A stretch of 64,000 bases of DNA from Sorangium cellulosum So ce56 (GTDB lineage: Bacteria; Myxococcota_A; Polyangia; Polyangiales; Polyangiaceae), in the NCBI RefSeq assembly GCF_000067165.1, contig NC_010162.1, positions 9,369,001 through 9,433,000 of the forward strand. The letters run 5' to 3'. The position numbers and the translations under genes were made by a program. Below the pieces are notes generated by a model. It was not told where the DNA came from, made no database searches, and was given only the letters and a program-made list of their open reading frames with translations. Positions 27,904 through 36,070 of this stretch are shown here, one piece after another. Every line of letters starts with the position of its first letter. Positions within the stretch are counted from its first letter, which is position 1.

Positions 27904-28857
27904 TCATGCCTTGGCCTTCGACTTCGACTTCGACTTCGCTCCGAGCTCGCTCATCGCCGTGGCGATCTCCGCCGCCACCGCCGCGTTGTTCTCGACCAGC
28001 GCGATGTTCGCGATGAGGCTCTTGCCCTCGGTGAGCTCGAAGATGCGCTTCAGGAGGAACGGCGTCAGGTCCTTGCGGCTCACCCCCTCTGCCTCGGCGC
28101 ACCGGATCGCCTCCTCGATCCGCGCCTCGATCGCCCTGGCGTCCATCGCATGGCTCTCGGGGATCGGGTTGGCCACAAGGACCCCGCCCATGCCGAGCTC
28201 GAACTGCAGCGCGATGACCCTGGCCGCCTCCTCGGCGCTCTCGATCCTGTGGTCCACCTTCTGCCCGCTCTGCCGCGCCCAGAAGGCCGGGAAATCCTCG
28301 GTCTTGTAGCCCAGGACCGGCACGCCATGCGTCTCCAGCGTCTCCAGCGTCTTGGGAATGTCGAGGATCGATTTGGCCCCGGCGCAGACCACCGCCACCT
28401 GCGTCTGACTCAGCTCCTCGAGGTCGGCGGAGATGTCGAAGGTCGTCTCCGCCCCGCGATGCACGCCGCCGATGCCCCCGGTGGCGAAGACCTGGATACC
28501 GGCCCAGGCCGCCGCCATCATCGTGGTCGCCACGGTCGTCCCGGCCATCCCACCCAGGACCAGGAGCGCCGCCACGTCGCGCCGCGAGGCCTTGGCCGCC
28601 TTGCCGCCCCCCCTGGCCAGCCGCTCGAGATCTTCCCCCTTCACGCCCACCCTGAGCTTGCCGTCCATGATGGCGATCGTCGCCGGCACGGCGCCGTTCC
28701 GGCGGACTACCGCCTCCACGCGCCGCACCATCTCGAGGTTCTGCGGATACGGCATGCCGTGCGTGATGATGGTCGACTCCAGCGCGACCACCGGCCGGCC
28801 GCCAGCGAGCGCTTTCCTGACCTCGGACGAGATGGAGAGGTGGTCCTTGATCGACAC
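27904..28857 (-). CDS. psuG: Pseudouridine-5'-phosphate glycosidase
   Basis: 317 residues, GTG start at 28857 with GGAGG eight bases upstream. The family's blocks are all present: VVALESTIITHGMPYPQNLE, NGAVPATIAIMDGKLRVG, GTTVATTMMAA, FATGGIGGVHRG, CAGAKSILDIPKTLETLETH, GYKTEDFPAFW and VANPIPES. The enzyme reversibly splits pseudouridine 5'-phosphate to uracil and ribose 5-phosphate with a catalytic lysine. The usual partner, a pseudouridine kinase (psuK), is not adjacent. The C-terminus ends in a Lys/Ser/Ala-rich tail (KSKSKSKAKA), probably disordered. Length matches the family. Confidence 0.92.
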   Translation of the reverse strand: MSIKDHLSISSEVRKALAGGRPVVALESTIITHGMPYPQNLEMVRRVEAVVRRNGAVPATIAIMDGKLRVGVKGEDLERLARGGGKAAKASRRDVAALLVLGGMAGTTVATTMMAAAWAGIQVFATGGIGGVHRGAETTFDISADLEELSQTQVAVVCAGAKSILDIPKTLETLETHGVPVLGYKTEDFPAFWARQSGQKVDHRIESAEEAARVIALQFELGMGGVLVANPIPESHAMDARAIEARIEEAIRCAEAEGVSRKDLTPFLLKRIFELTEGKSLIANIALVENNAAVAAEIATAMSELGAKSKSKSKAKA

Positions 28858-28944
28858 GCGGAGATCCTCCGGCTGCGAGGGTCTGGCGCGTATATCGCGT
28901 CCGCGCCGCAGCGAACACCGCTATACTCGGGCGCCGCGAAGCCC
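28858..28944. promoter_or_regulatory. Divergent promoter region of psuG and the kinase-ATPase gene
   Basis: 87 bases between divergent starts. TATACT at 28922-28927 could be a -10 box for the rightward gene, and GATATA on the minus strand (28896-28891) one for psuG. No good -35 hexamers, so this is tentative. GGAGG for psuG maps to 28866-28870. Confidence 0.3.
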
Positions 28945-31900
28945 ATGAGCGCCCCGGTGAGCCTCGGAGACGTCGTCGCCGGCAGATACCGCGTCGAGCG
29001 CCTGCTCGGCCAGGGCGGGATGGGCGTGGTCATGGCCGCCCGCCACCTGCACCTCGGCAACCAGGTCGCGCTCAAGCTGCTGCGCCGGGACGCGCTGGTC
29101 GACGCCGCGGCGCGGGAGCGCTTCCTGCGCGAGGGGCGGGCGGCGGCGGCGCTGCGCGGCGAGCATGTCGCCCGCGTCTTCGATCTGGGCTTCCTCGACA
29201 CCGGGGATCCATTCCTTGTCTTCGAGCTGCTCGAGGGCTGCGATCTCGGCGCGCTGCTGCGGGCGCAGGGGCCGCCGCCGATCGAGGTCGCCGTGGGGTA
29301 CGTGCTGCAGGCCTGCGAGGGGCTGGCCGAGGCGCACGCGCGCGGGATCGTGCACCGCGACCTGAAGCCCGGGAACCTGTTCCTGGCGCGGCGGGCCGAC
29401 GGCTCGCAGCTCGTGAAGGTGATCGATTTCGGGATCGCGAAGCACACGCTCGCGCCCGCGCCCGCGGCCGCCGGGGAGCAGCTCACGAGCACGTTCGCGG
29501 TGCTGGGCACGGCCCTCTACATGGCCCCGGAGCAGATGCGCTCGGCGCGCACCGCCGACGCCCGCTCGGACATCTGGGCGCTGGGCGCCGTGCTCTACCG
29601 ATTGCTCAGCGGGGCGCCGCCCTTCCCCGGGGAGTCGCTGCTCGACATCTGCGCGGCCATCCAGCGCGGTCCGGCGCCGCTCGCCGCGGCCCGCCCCGGC
29701 ACCCCGCCGGCGCTGGAGGCCGCCGTGCTGCGTTGCCTCCGGCAAGACCCGGCGGAGCGCCCCGCCGACGTGGCCGCGCTCGCCGCCGCGCTGGCGCCGT
29801 TCGCGCCGCACGCGGGGCAGGCCGCGGAGCGCGTCGCCCGCACGCTGCGGGGCGGCGGCGGCCCGGCGGCGCCGCCCGCGCCGCGCGGTCAGCCCTCGGG
29901 AGAGCCGGCGGCGGCGCCTCCCGAGATGGCGAGCGCGCCGGCCGCGCCGCCGCTCGCCGAGCGCTCGCCTGACACGGCCTCCGGCTCCGCCGCAGGCGCA
30001 GCGCCGACGCTCTCCCGGGCAAACGCCCCTCCAGCGCGCACCGTCTCCCGCGCCGAGGCCCCCGAGATCAAGGCGCACCCGCCGCTCATCGCCCGGCAGG
30101 CGGCGCTGGCGGCGCTGGCGGGCGCCGCGGATCAGATCGCCGGCGGGGCGCGCTTCGTGGTGATCACCGGCCCGCTCGGCATCGGCCGCACGCGCGTGCT
30201 GCAGGCCGGGATCGAGGCGGCCGGGCTGCCGGCCGAGCGCGTGCTGCGCGGGGGCTGCTCGCCCGAGCGGCAGAGCCCGCTGCGGCCGCTGCGCCGCGCC
30301 CTCGACACGCTGCCGCCCGGCGGCCGCGCGGCCCTCGCCCAGCTCTCCGACGCCGTGGATCGCGCGCTCGCGCCGGCCGCGCTGCCCAGCGCCGGCGACG
30401 CGGACAGCGCGCTCGAGGGGGTCGAGGCGGCGCTGCTCCGCGCCGCCGCCGAGCCGCTGCTGCTCGCGCTCGACGACCTCCAGTGGGCCGACCCGACGAC
30501 GCTGCGCCTGCTCTCGCTGCTCGCCGAGCAGGCCGCGAGCGGCGATCCCGCGCGGCTGCTCGTGCTCGCGGCGGCCCGCAACGAGCCGAGCCCGTCCCCG
30601 AAGCTGCGGGCCTTGCTCGGGGCCGTGCGCTCCAGGATACGGCCCGGGATCAAGCACCTCGCGCTGGAGCGGCTGGACGAGGCCGACTCCGAGCGGCTGG
30701 CGCACGCCATCGCGCCGCTCTCCCCGGAGCTCGCGCAGACGGTGGCGCGGGGCTCCGGCGGCGTGCCCTTCTTCGCGGTGCACGCGCTCCTGGCCTGGCG
30801 CGAGACGGGCGCCATCACGTGGCAGGACGGCGTGCTGCAGGCGGCCTCCGGGCGGGCGCTCCACGAGCAGGTGCCCGGCGTCGCGGAGCTGGTCGAGGAC
30901 CGCCTCGCGAGCCACTTCGAGCCGGGCAGCGACGCCGAGCGCGCGGGGCTGCGCGCCCTGGCCGCGATCGCCCTGTACGGCGGCGGCCTCGGCTTCGAGG
31001 TCCTCTACCGCGTGGTGGCCAGCGACGAGCTGCTCGAGAGCGCCGTGCACGCCTGGGTCGAGGCGGGAATGCTCACCGTGTCGGCGGAGCCGCCGGAGAT
31101 CGGCTTCGGGCAGGAGATGGTGCGGCAGGCGGTGCTCGGCGTGGCGCGCAAGCGCCCCTGGTTCCCGCGCCTGCACCGGGCGCTGCTCGACGCCATCGCC
31201 GCGGGGCCTGGCGCCGCGGCGGACGCGGCGTTCCTGGCCGCCGGCTACGAGAAGCTCGGCGCCGTCGAGCCGGCGCGGGCCTGGCTGCAGCGAGCCATGG
31301 ATGCGGCCTTCGCGGCCGGGCTCTTCGAGGAAGCCGCCGGGCTCGGCGATCGGCTGGCGGCGCTGGCCGGCGATCCCGGCGAGCGCGCCGCGATCGAGCT
31401 CGACATCGTGCGCGTCCTCTTGCGAGGGCGCGCCTTCGAGGACGCGAGGCAGCGGCTGGAGCGGCCGGGGGCGAGCGCCCTCGCTCCGGCGAGCGCCGCG
31501 GGCCTGCGGCGGCGCATCTACCGGCTGGAGGTGGCCCGCGGGCTGCACGAGGCGGGCAGCGGGGACGAATCGCTGCTCGCCGACGCCGACGCGCTCGGCG
31601 ACGAGCGGCTGCGCTGCGAGGCGCGGATGGCCCTCGCCGGGGTGACGCGCGGGCCTCGCGCCATGGCGCTCGCCGGCGAGGCGGTCGAGCTGGCCGTGCG
31701 CTGCGGCCCCGGCCTGGAGCTGCCGGCGCGCGTGCTGCGGTTCGAGCTCGACTACGAGGCGGATCGCTGCGACCTCGAGCTGGCGGACGCCGATCTGAAG
31801 CGCGCGCTCGAGCTCTCGGCGGCCAGCGCCTCGGTGTGGCGGCAGATCGAGATCGACGGCGATCTCGCGGTGGTCGAGGCCGAGCTGGGGCGGCTCGCGG

Positions 31901-32508
31901 CGGCCATCGAGCGGCTCTACGGGCTCGCGGCGCGGGCCGAGCGCTACGGCATGCGGGCGCAGCGCCGGCTGCTCCTGCAGAACCTGGCGGCCTTCCTGCT
32001 GCGCGCCGGCCGCGCGGCCGAGGCGGCGGAGGTGGCGGGGCGCTCCGCGGCGCTGGCGACCGAGGCCGGCGATCCGGCGCTGCGCGGCGTGGCGCTGTCG
32101 CTGCGGGCGGAGGCGCTGCGGCGCTGCGGCGACGCGGGCGCGGCGCTGCGCTGCGCCGACGAGGCGGTCGCGCTGCAGGAGAAGCGCGGCGACGCGATGC
32201 TCTCGCTGACCTTGGTCCGGCGCGCCGAGCTGCTCGCCGGCATGGGCCGCAGCGCCGAGGCGCTGGCGGACGCGCGGGCCGCGCGCCGCGTGGCCGAGCA
32301 GCACCGCGAGCGCGACCGCGTGCTCTGCGCCGATCTCTGGGAGGCGCTGCACCTGGCCCGGCGCGGCGCCGCGCCGCCCGAGGAGGTGGCGCGGGCGCTC
32401 GCCGAGGCGCAGGCCGCGGACGTGACGCTGCGCGAGCTGACGATGAAGCTGATGGAAGAGGCGCGGGCGTGGCTGGAGCAGCGTCCGGCGCCCGCCGCCT
32501 CGGGCTGA
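28945..32508 (+). CDS. Ser/Thr protein kinase fused to AAA-type ATPase and TPR-like region
   Basis: 1187 residues from ATG 28945. Kinase domain residues 12-285: LGQGGMGVVMAA, ALKLLR, HRDLKPGN (H137, D139), DFGIAK, GTALYMAPEQM, all catalytic residues present. A Pro/Ala linker follows, then an ATPase domain near residue 385 with a P-loop GPLGIGRT (409-416) whose usual Lys is Arg, and a Walker B-like LLLALDDLQWAD. Residues after about 700 are helical repeats resembling TPRs. This kinase-ATPase-TPR build occurs in large soluble kinases of myxobacteria and cyanobacteria. Convergent with the FHA-sigma54/CHAT operon, with which it may form one signalling unit. Confidence 0.85.
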   Translation: MSAPVSLGDVVAGRYRVERLLGQGGMGVVMAARHLHLGNQVALKLLRRDALVDAAARERFLREGRAAAALRGEHVARVFDLGFLDTGDPFLVFELLEGCDLGALLRAQGPPPIEVAVGYVLQACEGLAEAHARGIVHRDLKPGNLFLARRADGSQLVKVIDFGIAKHTLAPAPAAAGEQLTSTFAVLGTALYMAPEQMRSARTADARSDIWALGAVLYRLLSGAPPFPGESLLDICAAIQRGPAPLAAARPGTPPALEAAVLRCLRQDPAERPADVAALAAALAPFAPHAGQAAERVARTLRGGGGPAAPPAPRGQPSGEPAAAPPEMASAPAAPPLAERSPDTASGSAAGAAPTLSRANAPPARTVSRAEAPEIKAHPPLIARQAALAALAGAADQIAGGARFVVITGPLGIGRTRVLQAGIEAAGLPAERVLRGGCSPERQSPLRPLRRALDTLPPGGRAALAQLSDAVDRALAPAALPSAGDADSALEGVEAALLRAAAEPLLLALDDLQWADPTTLRLLSLLAEQAASGDPARLLVLAAARNEPSPSPKLRALLGAVRSRIRPGIKHLALERLDEADSERLAHAIAPLSPELAQTVARGSGGVPFFAVHALLAWRETGAITWQDGVLQAASGRALHEQVPGVAELVEDRLASHFEPGSDAERAGLRALAAIALYGGGLGFEVLYRVVASDELLESAVHAWVEAGMLTVSAEPPEIGFGQEMVRQAVLGVARKRPWFPRLHRALLDAIAAGPGAAADAAFLAAGYEKLGAVEPARAWLQRAMDAAFAAGLFEEAAGLGDRLAALAGDPGERAAIELDIVRVLLRGRAFEDARQRLERPGASALAPASAAGLRRRIYRLEVARGLHEAGSGDESLLADADALGDERLRCEARMALAGVTRGPRAMALAGEAVELAVRCGPGLELPARVLRFELDYEADRCDLELADADLKRALELSAASASVWRQIEIDGDLAVVEAELGRLAAAIERLYGLAARAERYGMRAQRRLLLQNLAAFLLRAGRAAEAAEVAGRSAALATEAGDPALRGVALSLRAEALRRCGDAGAALRCADEAVALQEKRGDAMLSLTLVRRAELLAGMGRSAEALADARAARRVAEQHRERDRVLCADLWEALHLARRGAAPPEEVARALAEAQAADVTLRELTMKLMEEARAWLEQRPAPAASG

Positions 32509-32512
32509 GAGG

Positions 32513-32548
32513 GCAGCGGGTCAGCGCGGAGCAGCGGGTCAGCGCGGG
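32513..32548. repeat. 18-bp direct duplication across a gene end
   Basis: gcagcgggtcagcgcgga (32513-32530) is followed at once by the same 18 bases with one change (32531-32548). The second copy contains the stop codon of the minus-strand lipoprotein at 32539. Likely a slippage product. Confidence 0.5.
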
Positions 32549-32871
32549 CGCTGGGGCACGATGACCCCGCGATCCGGCTTGCACGCCTTGTCCTTCTCGC
32601 TCCAGAAGCAGCCGGGCGGGCAAGCCGGCGGCGGCTCGGCGGGGGTGCCCGCCGGCCACACGCACTCCTCGACGACGCCGCCCGCCGCGGGCGCGGCCGA
32701 GCGATCAGGCGCCGAGCCATCGGGCGCGGCCGCCCCCTCGGGCGCGGCCGAGACATCGGGCGCGGCCGCCCCCTCGGGCGACGTCGGCGCATCGGGCGGC
32801 GGGGTGGAGCCGCACGCGACGAGGAGGGCGGTGAGTAAAATTACAATTGAGCGACTCACGTTGCTGCGCAT
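32539..32871 (-). CDS. Small Pro/Ala-rich lipoprotein
   Basis: 110 residues from ATG 32871, chosen because MRSNVSRSIVILLTALLVAC is a compact lipoprotein signal with lipobox LVAC. ATG 32907 would add 12 charged residues and leave only 4 bases after the CHAT gene's stop. The mature part is a repeated APEGAAAPD-type linker and a short C-terminal Cys motif (CVWPAGT, CPPGCFW, KDKACKPD). No enzyme motif. It is probably the third gene of the operon with the sigma54 activator and CHAT protease. Confidence 0.6.
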   Translation of the reverse strand: MRSNVSRSIVILLTALLVACGSTPPPDAPTSPEGAAAPDVSAAPEGAAAPDGSAPDRSAAPAAGGVVEECVWPAGTPAEPPPACPPGCFWSEKDKACKPDRGVIVPQRPR

Positions 32872-32911
32872 CGCACCGTTTTCCTTCTTTTCTGTCCTCA
32901 TGCGCAAGAGC

Positions 32912-35900
32912 TCAGGCGCGCCTGTCCTCGGGCCGGCGCTGCCGTCGAACGCACCCCAGCAGGAGCGCGGCGAGCGCCAGGGCTGCGGCGCTTCCGCCCG
33001 ATCCCGGACCGACGGCGCAGCCGCAGCCGCGCGGGCCGGGCGCGACCGGCGGGGGCGGCGCCGGCCGCTGCGGGACGTCCTTGCCGTCGAGGCTCGACCA
33101 GTCTCCGGCGCTGATGAAGCCGGCCCAGTAGAAGGGGTGCTGGTTGCCGGGCGCGGCGCGCACCGCGAGCGCGGCCTCGCGCAACGCCTCGCTGCGCCCG
33201 CCGCCGCCCTGGAGCCGGCGGTGGTACTGCACCATCAGATCGCGCGTCTCCCGATCGCTGATCTTCCACAGGCTCATCACCAGGGACTGCGCTCCCGCCA
33301 TCAGCACCGCGCGCCGGAGGCCGTACACTCCATCGCCGCTGCGGGCCGCGCCGACCCCGGTCTCGCAGGCCGAGAGCACAACGAGCCGCGTCCCGTAGAG
33401 ATCCAGGCCGGCGAGCTCGTGCGCGGTCAAGATCCCGTCCTCTCGCCCCGTGACGGGCTGGTTGGCCGTCGCCAGCGCCAGGCCGCCGCGCAGCAGCGGG
33501 CTCTCGAGGGCCCGCCCGGCCGACGCGACGACGGGCGGCAGGAAGAAGCCGTGCGTGGCGATGTGGAGGATGCGCGGGTGCGCCACGGCCTGCACGGCCT
33601 CCTCGGTCGCCGCGGCGCCGGTGAGCGCCTTCGCTCCCGGGATCACCGCGCCGATCGCCGCGATCTCCTCGGCCGTGCCGGGCAGCGGGCGGAAGCGGAT
33701 GTCGCCGAGCTCGATCGAATCGGGGCCTGCCCCCGGGCGGTAGCGCGAGCGCTGCCGGTCGGGATCGCCGAAGTCCGGCGCGCCGATCAGCACGGCGGCC
33801 GGCCCGGGCTCGGGCGGCGTCTCATCGTGGAGGAAGCGCACGAGATCGCGCCCGCTCGACAGGTAGGTGAAGGTGAAGCGCTCGATCAGCGCGCGCCCGC
33901 CCTCGTCGAGCAAGGCGCCGAACGGGACCAGGTTGAGCTCGCCGTCCGGGCTGATCAGGATCCGGCGCGCGTCGCCAAGGAGCGGCCGGAGCGGCCGCAG
34001 CACGCGCTCGTCGAGGGCCCGGGCGGCCGGCGCCGGATCGCGCCGCGGGCTCGCCAGCGCCTGCCGCAGCTCGTCCACCAGGCCAGCGGCGGCGCGCGCC
34101 TCGCCGAGGTCCACGAAGCGGGCGGCGCCGCGCCGGCGCAGCACGTACGCCGCGAGGCGCGGGGCCTCCGCGGCCTCGCCCACGGGGCGGCGCACGATCA
34201 TCTCGACGAGCGCCCCGTCCTCCGGGATCGCCGCCTTCACCTCGGCGAGCGTCACCAGCCGGTCGTCGCGCAGGAGGGTCGCGCCGCGCTTGCCCAGCTC
34301 CGCCTCGAGCCGGGCCTTCTGGCGCTCCAGCTCGGCGAGCGCGGCGTCGTGCTCCGCGGCCGGCACGGCGCCCGGGCCGCGCACGATGGCGTCGACGATC
34401 GCGCCCTGGATCGCCACGAGCTCGCGGAGCAGCCGCGCGTCCTCCGGCCTCTGCCGATCGCGCAGGGCGGCGCGGCCCGCCGCCAGCGCGTCGAGGGCGC
34501 GGCCTTTGCGCCGCAGGATCGTGGTGAGCGCCAGGTCCACCGCCGCGCCGCCCTGCGGCGAGGCCGCCGCGGGCAGCGCCAGGACGAGGTCGGTCTGGCC
34601 GCGCAGCGCCTCCACGGCGGCGAGCTTCTGCTCCTCGGAGCTGTCCGCGAGCAGCGCCGCCGCGCGGCGGTCGCGGATCTCCGTGCTCCGCGCGAGGGCC
34701 TGCGCCGCGCTCGGGATGCTCCCCGCGCGCAGGTGGCCCTCGGCGAGCGCGTCGAGCGCGTCGGCCACCCTGGGGTGCCGGGGGCCGAAGACCTTCTCGA
34801 CGATCGCGAGGGCCCGCTGCGAGAGCGCCTCCGAGCGCCCCGGCTCGGGCCGTCCGCCGCCGCGGGCCAGGGCGGCGCGCCGCAGCAGCGCCTCGGCCAC
34901 GGCGGGGTGATCCGGCCCCGACGCCTCCTCGAGATCGGCCTGCGCCCGCTGGTAGAGCGCGGCGGCGGCGCCGTCGTCGCCGGTCGCGCGCCGCAGGTCG
35001 CCGAGGTGCAGGCGCAGCGCGGCGGTGGCCGGGTGGCCCGGCCCGAGCACCTGTTCGCGGATGGCGAGCGCGCGATCGAGCAGCGGCGCGGCCCGCGCCG
35101 GCTCGCCGCGCTGCATGTGCCCGAGCGCGAGGCCGTCGAGCGACTCGGCGGCCGCCAGGTGCCCGGGGCCGAGCGCCTCCTCCTGGAGCGCGAGCGCCCG
35201 CGTGAACGCCTGCACGGCGCGATCGGGCCTGCCGATCGCCAGGTGGAGGCGGCCCAGGCTGTCGAGGACGCGGGCGAGGCGCGGGCTCGGCGTGCCAGCG
35301 CTGCGCGCGCGGGCGCTGGCGGCCTCGAGCGCCTTGACGAGCAGCGGCTCGGCGACCTCGGGCTCGCCCCTCTCCAGGGCCAGATCGGCCTGGTTGCGGA
35401 GCAGCTCGACCTGCACCGCGGGCGCGCCCCGATAGCTCTCCGCGGCGAGCCTGAGCATGGCCTCGGCCACGTCGTGGTCTGCCTTCATCGCGAACAGGCG
35501 GCCGACCTCGCTGTAGGCGAGGCAGGGGAACGGGCTGCCCAGCAGCGCGTCGAACGCGACGATCTCGCGCCGCAGCCCCTCGGCGGCGGCGCTGTCGCCG
35601 CGGAGGGCCGCGAGGCGCGCGAGCCCGGCGATCGAGAGGCCGGCGAGCTCCTCGTCGCCGGCGACGAGGATGCGCCGGTAGATGGCGTGGGCGCGCGCGA
35701 AGACCTCCTCGGCGCGCCGGTGCTGGCCGAGCTCGATCAGGATCCACCCGAGCTGATCGAGCGCCGCGCCGACGAACAGCTCGGGCGACGGCGTGGCCGG
35801 GGTGTGCTGCCTCGGCAGCCGGCCCTTGTAGAAGGCGACGACCTTCTCGTGCAGGGCGACGTCGCGCTCGGCGAGCGCGGCGGCCTCGGCCAGGCGCTCC

Positions 35901-36070
35901 TCCTCGAAGAGCGCCTCCGTCCTGAGGTGCGCGACGTCCGCCTCGTTCAACGTGGCGTTGAGCCCCGCCGGGCCCTCTGCGCCCGCAATGCCGGGCGGCA
36001 GCGCGAGCAGCAGCGCCACGCCCGCGGCGAGCCACGGCGCGCGGCGGGCGGCGGCCCGCGAGGCCGGCAT
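32912..36070 (-). CDS. Exported TPR-CHAT caspase-like protease with MYXO-CTERM tail
   Basis: 1052 residues from ATG 36070, which shares one base with the stop of the upstream regulator (TGATG), so translation is coupled. Signal peptide (APWLAAGVALLLALPPGIAG). Residues 50-480 are TPR repeats of the kinesin-light-chain type (ALALQEEALGPGHLAAAESL; ALAIREQVLGPGHPATAALR). A coiled linker precedes the CHAT domain, which has HIATHGFF (H840) and LSACETGVG (C902), the caspase-like His-Cys dyad, intact, and ends in QHPFYWAGFISAGD. The C-terminus is RGCGCAVGPGSGG, a hydrophobic helix and RRQRRP: a MYXO-CTERM anchor. An active CHAT protease placed outside the cytoplasm is unusual; its substrate is unknown. 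Confidence 0.87.
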   Translation of the reverse strand: MPASRAAARRAPWLAAGVALLLALPPGIAGAEGPAGLNATLNEADVAHLRTEALFEEERLAEAAALAERDVALHEKVVAFYKGRLPRQHTPATPSPELFVGAALDQLGWILIELGQHRRAEEVFARAHAIYRRILVAGDEELAGLSIAGLARLAALRGDSAAAEGLRREIVAFDALLGSPFPCLAYSEVGRLFAMKADHDVAEAMLRLAAESYRGAPAVQVELLRNQADLALERGEPEVAEPLLVKALEAASARARSAGTPSPRLARVLDSLGRLHLAIGRPDRAVQAFTRALALQEEALGPGHLAAAESLDGLALGHMQRGEPARAAPLLDRALAIREQVLGPGHPATAALRLHLGDLRRATGDDGAAAALYQRAQADLEEASGPDHPAVAEALLRRAALARGGGRPEPGRSEALSQRALAIVEKVFGPRHPRVADALDALAEGHLRAGSIPSAAQALARSTEIRDRRAAALLADSSEEQKLAAVEALRGQTDLVLALPAAASPQGGAAVDLALTTILRRKGRALDALAAGRAALRDRQRPEDARLLRELVAIQGAIVDAIVRGPGAVPAAEHDAALAELERQKARLEAELGKRGATLLRDDRLVTLAEVKAAIPEDGALVEMIVRRPVGEAAEAPRLAAYVLRRRGAARFVDLGEARAAAGLVDELRQALASPRRDPAPAARALDERVLRPLRPLLGDARRILISPDGELNLVPFGALLDEGGRALIERFTFTYLSSGRDLVRFLHDETPPEPGPAAVLIGAPDFGDPDRQRSRYRPGAGPDSIELGDIRFRPLPGTAEEIAAIGAVIPGAKALTGAAATEEAVQAVAHPRILHIATHGFFLPPVVASAGRALESPLLRGGLALATANQPVTGREDGILTAHELAGLDLYGTRLVVLSACETGVGAARSGDGVYGLRRAVLMAGAQSLVMSLWKISDRETRDLMVQYHRRLQGGGGRSEALREAALAVRAAPGNQHPFYWAGFISAGDWSSLDGKDVPQRPAPPPPVAPGPRGCGCAVGPGSGGSAAALALAALLLGCVRRQRRPEDRRA

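Noticed and set aside
28921..32352. 1143-aa open frame antisense to the kinase-ATPase
   Set aside because: Arg/Gly/Gln-rich shadow typical of high-GC genes; the sense frame has clear kinase motifs.
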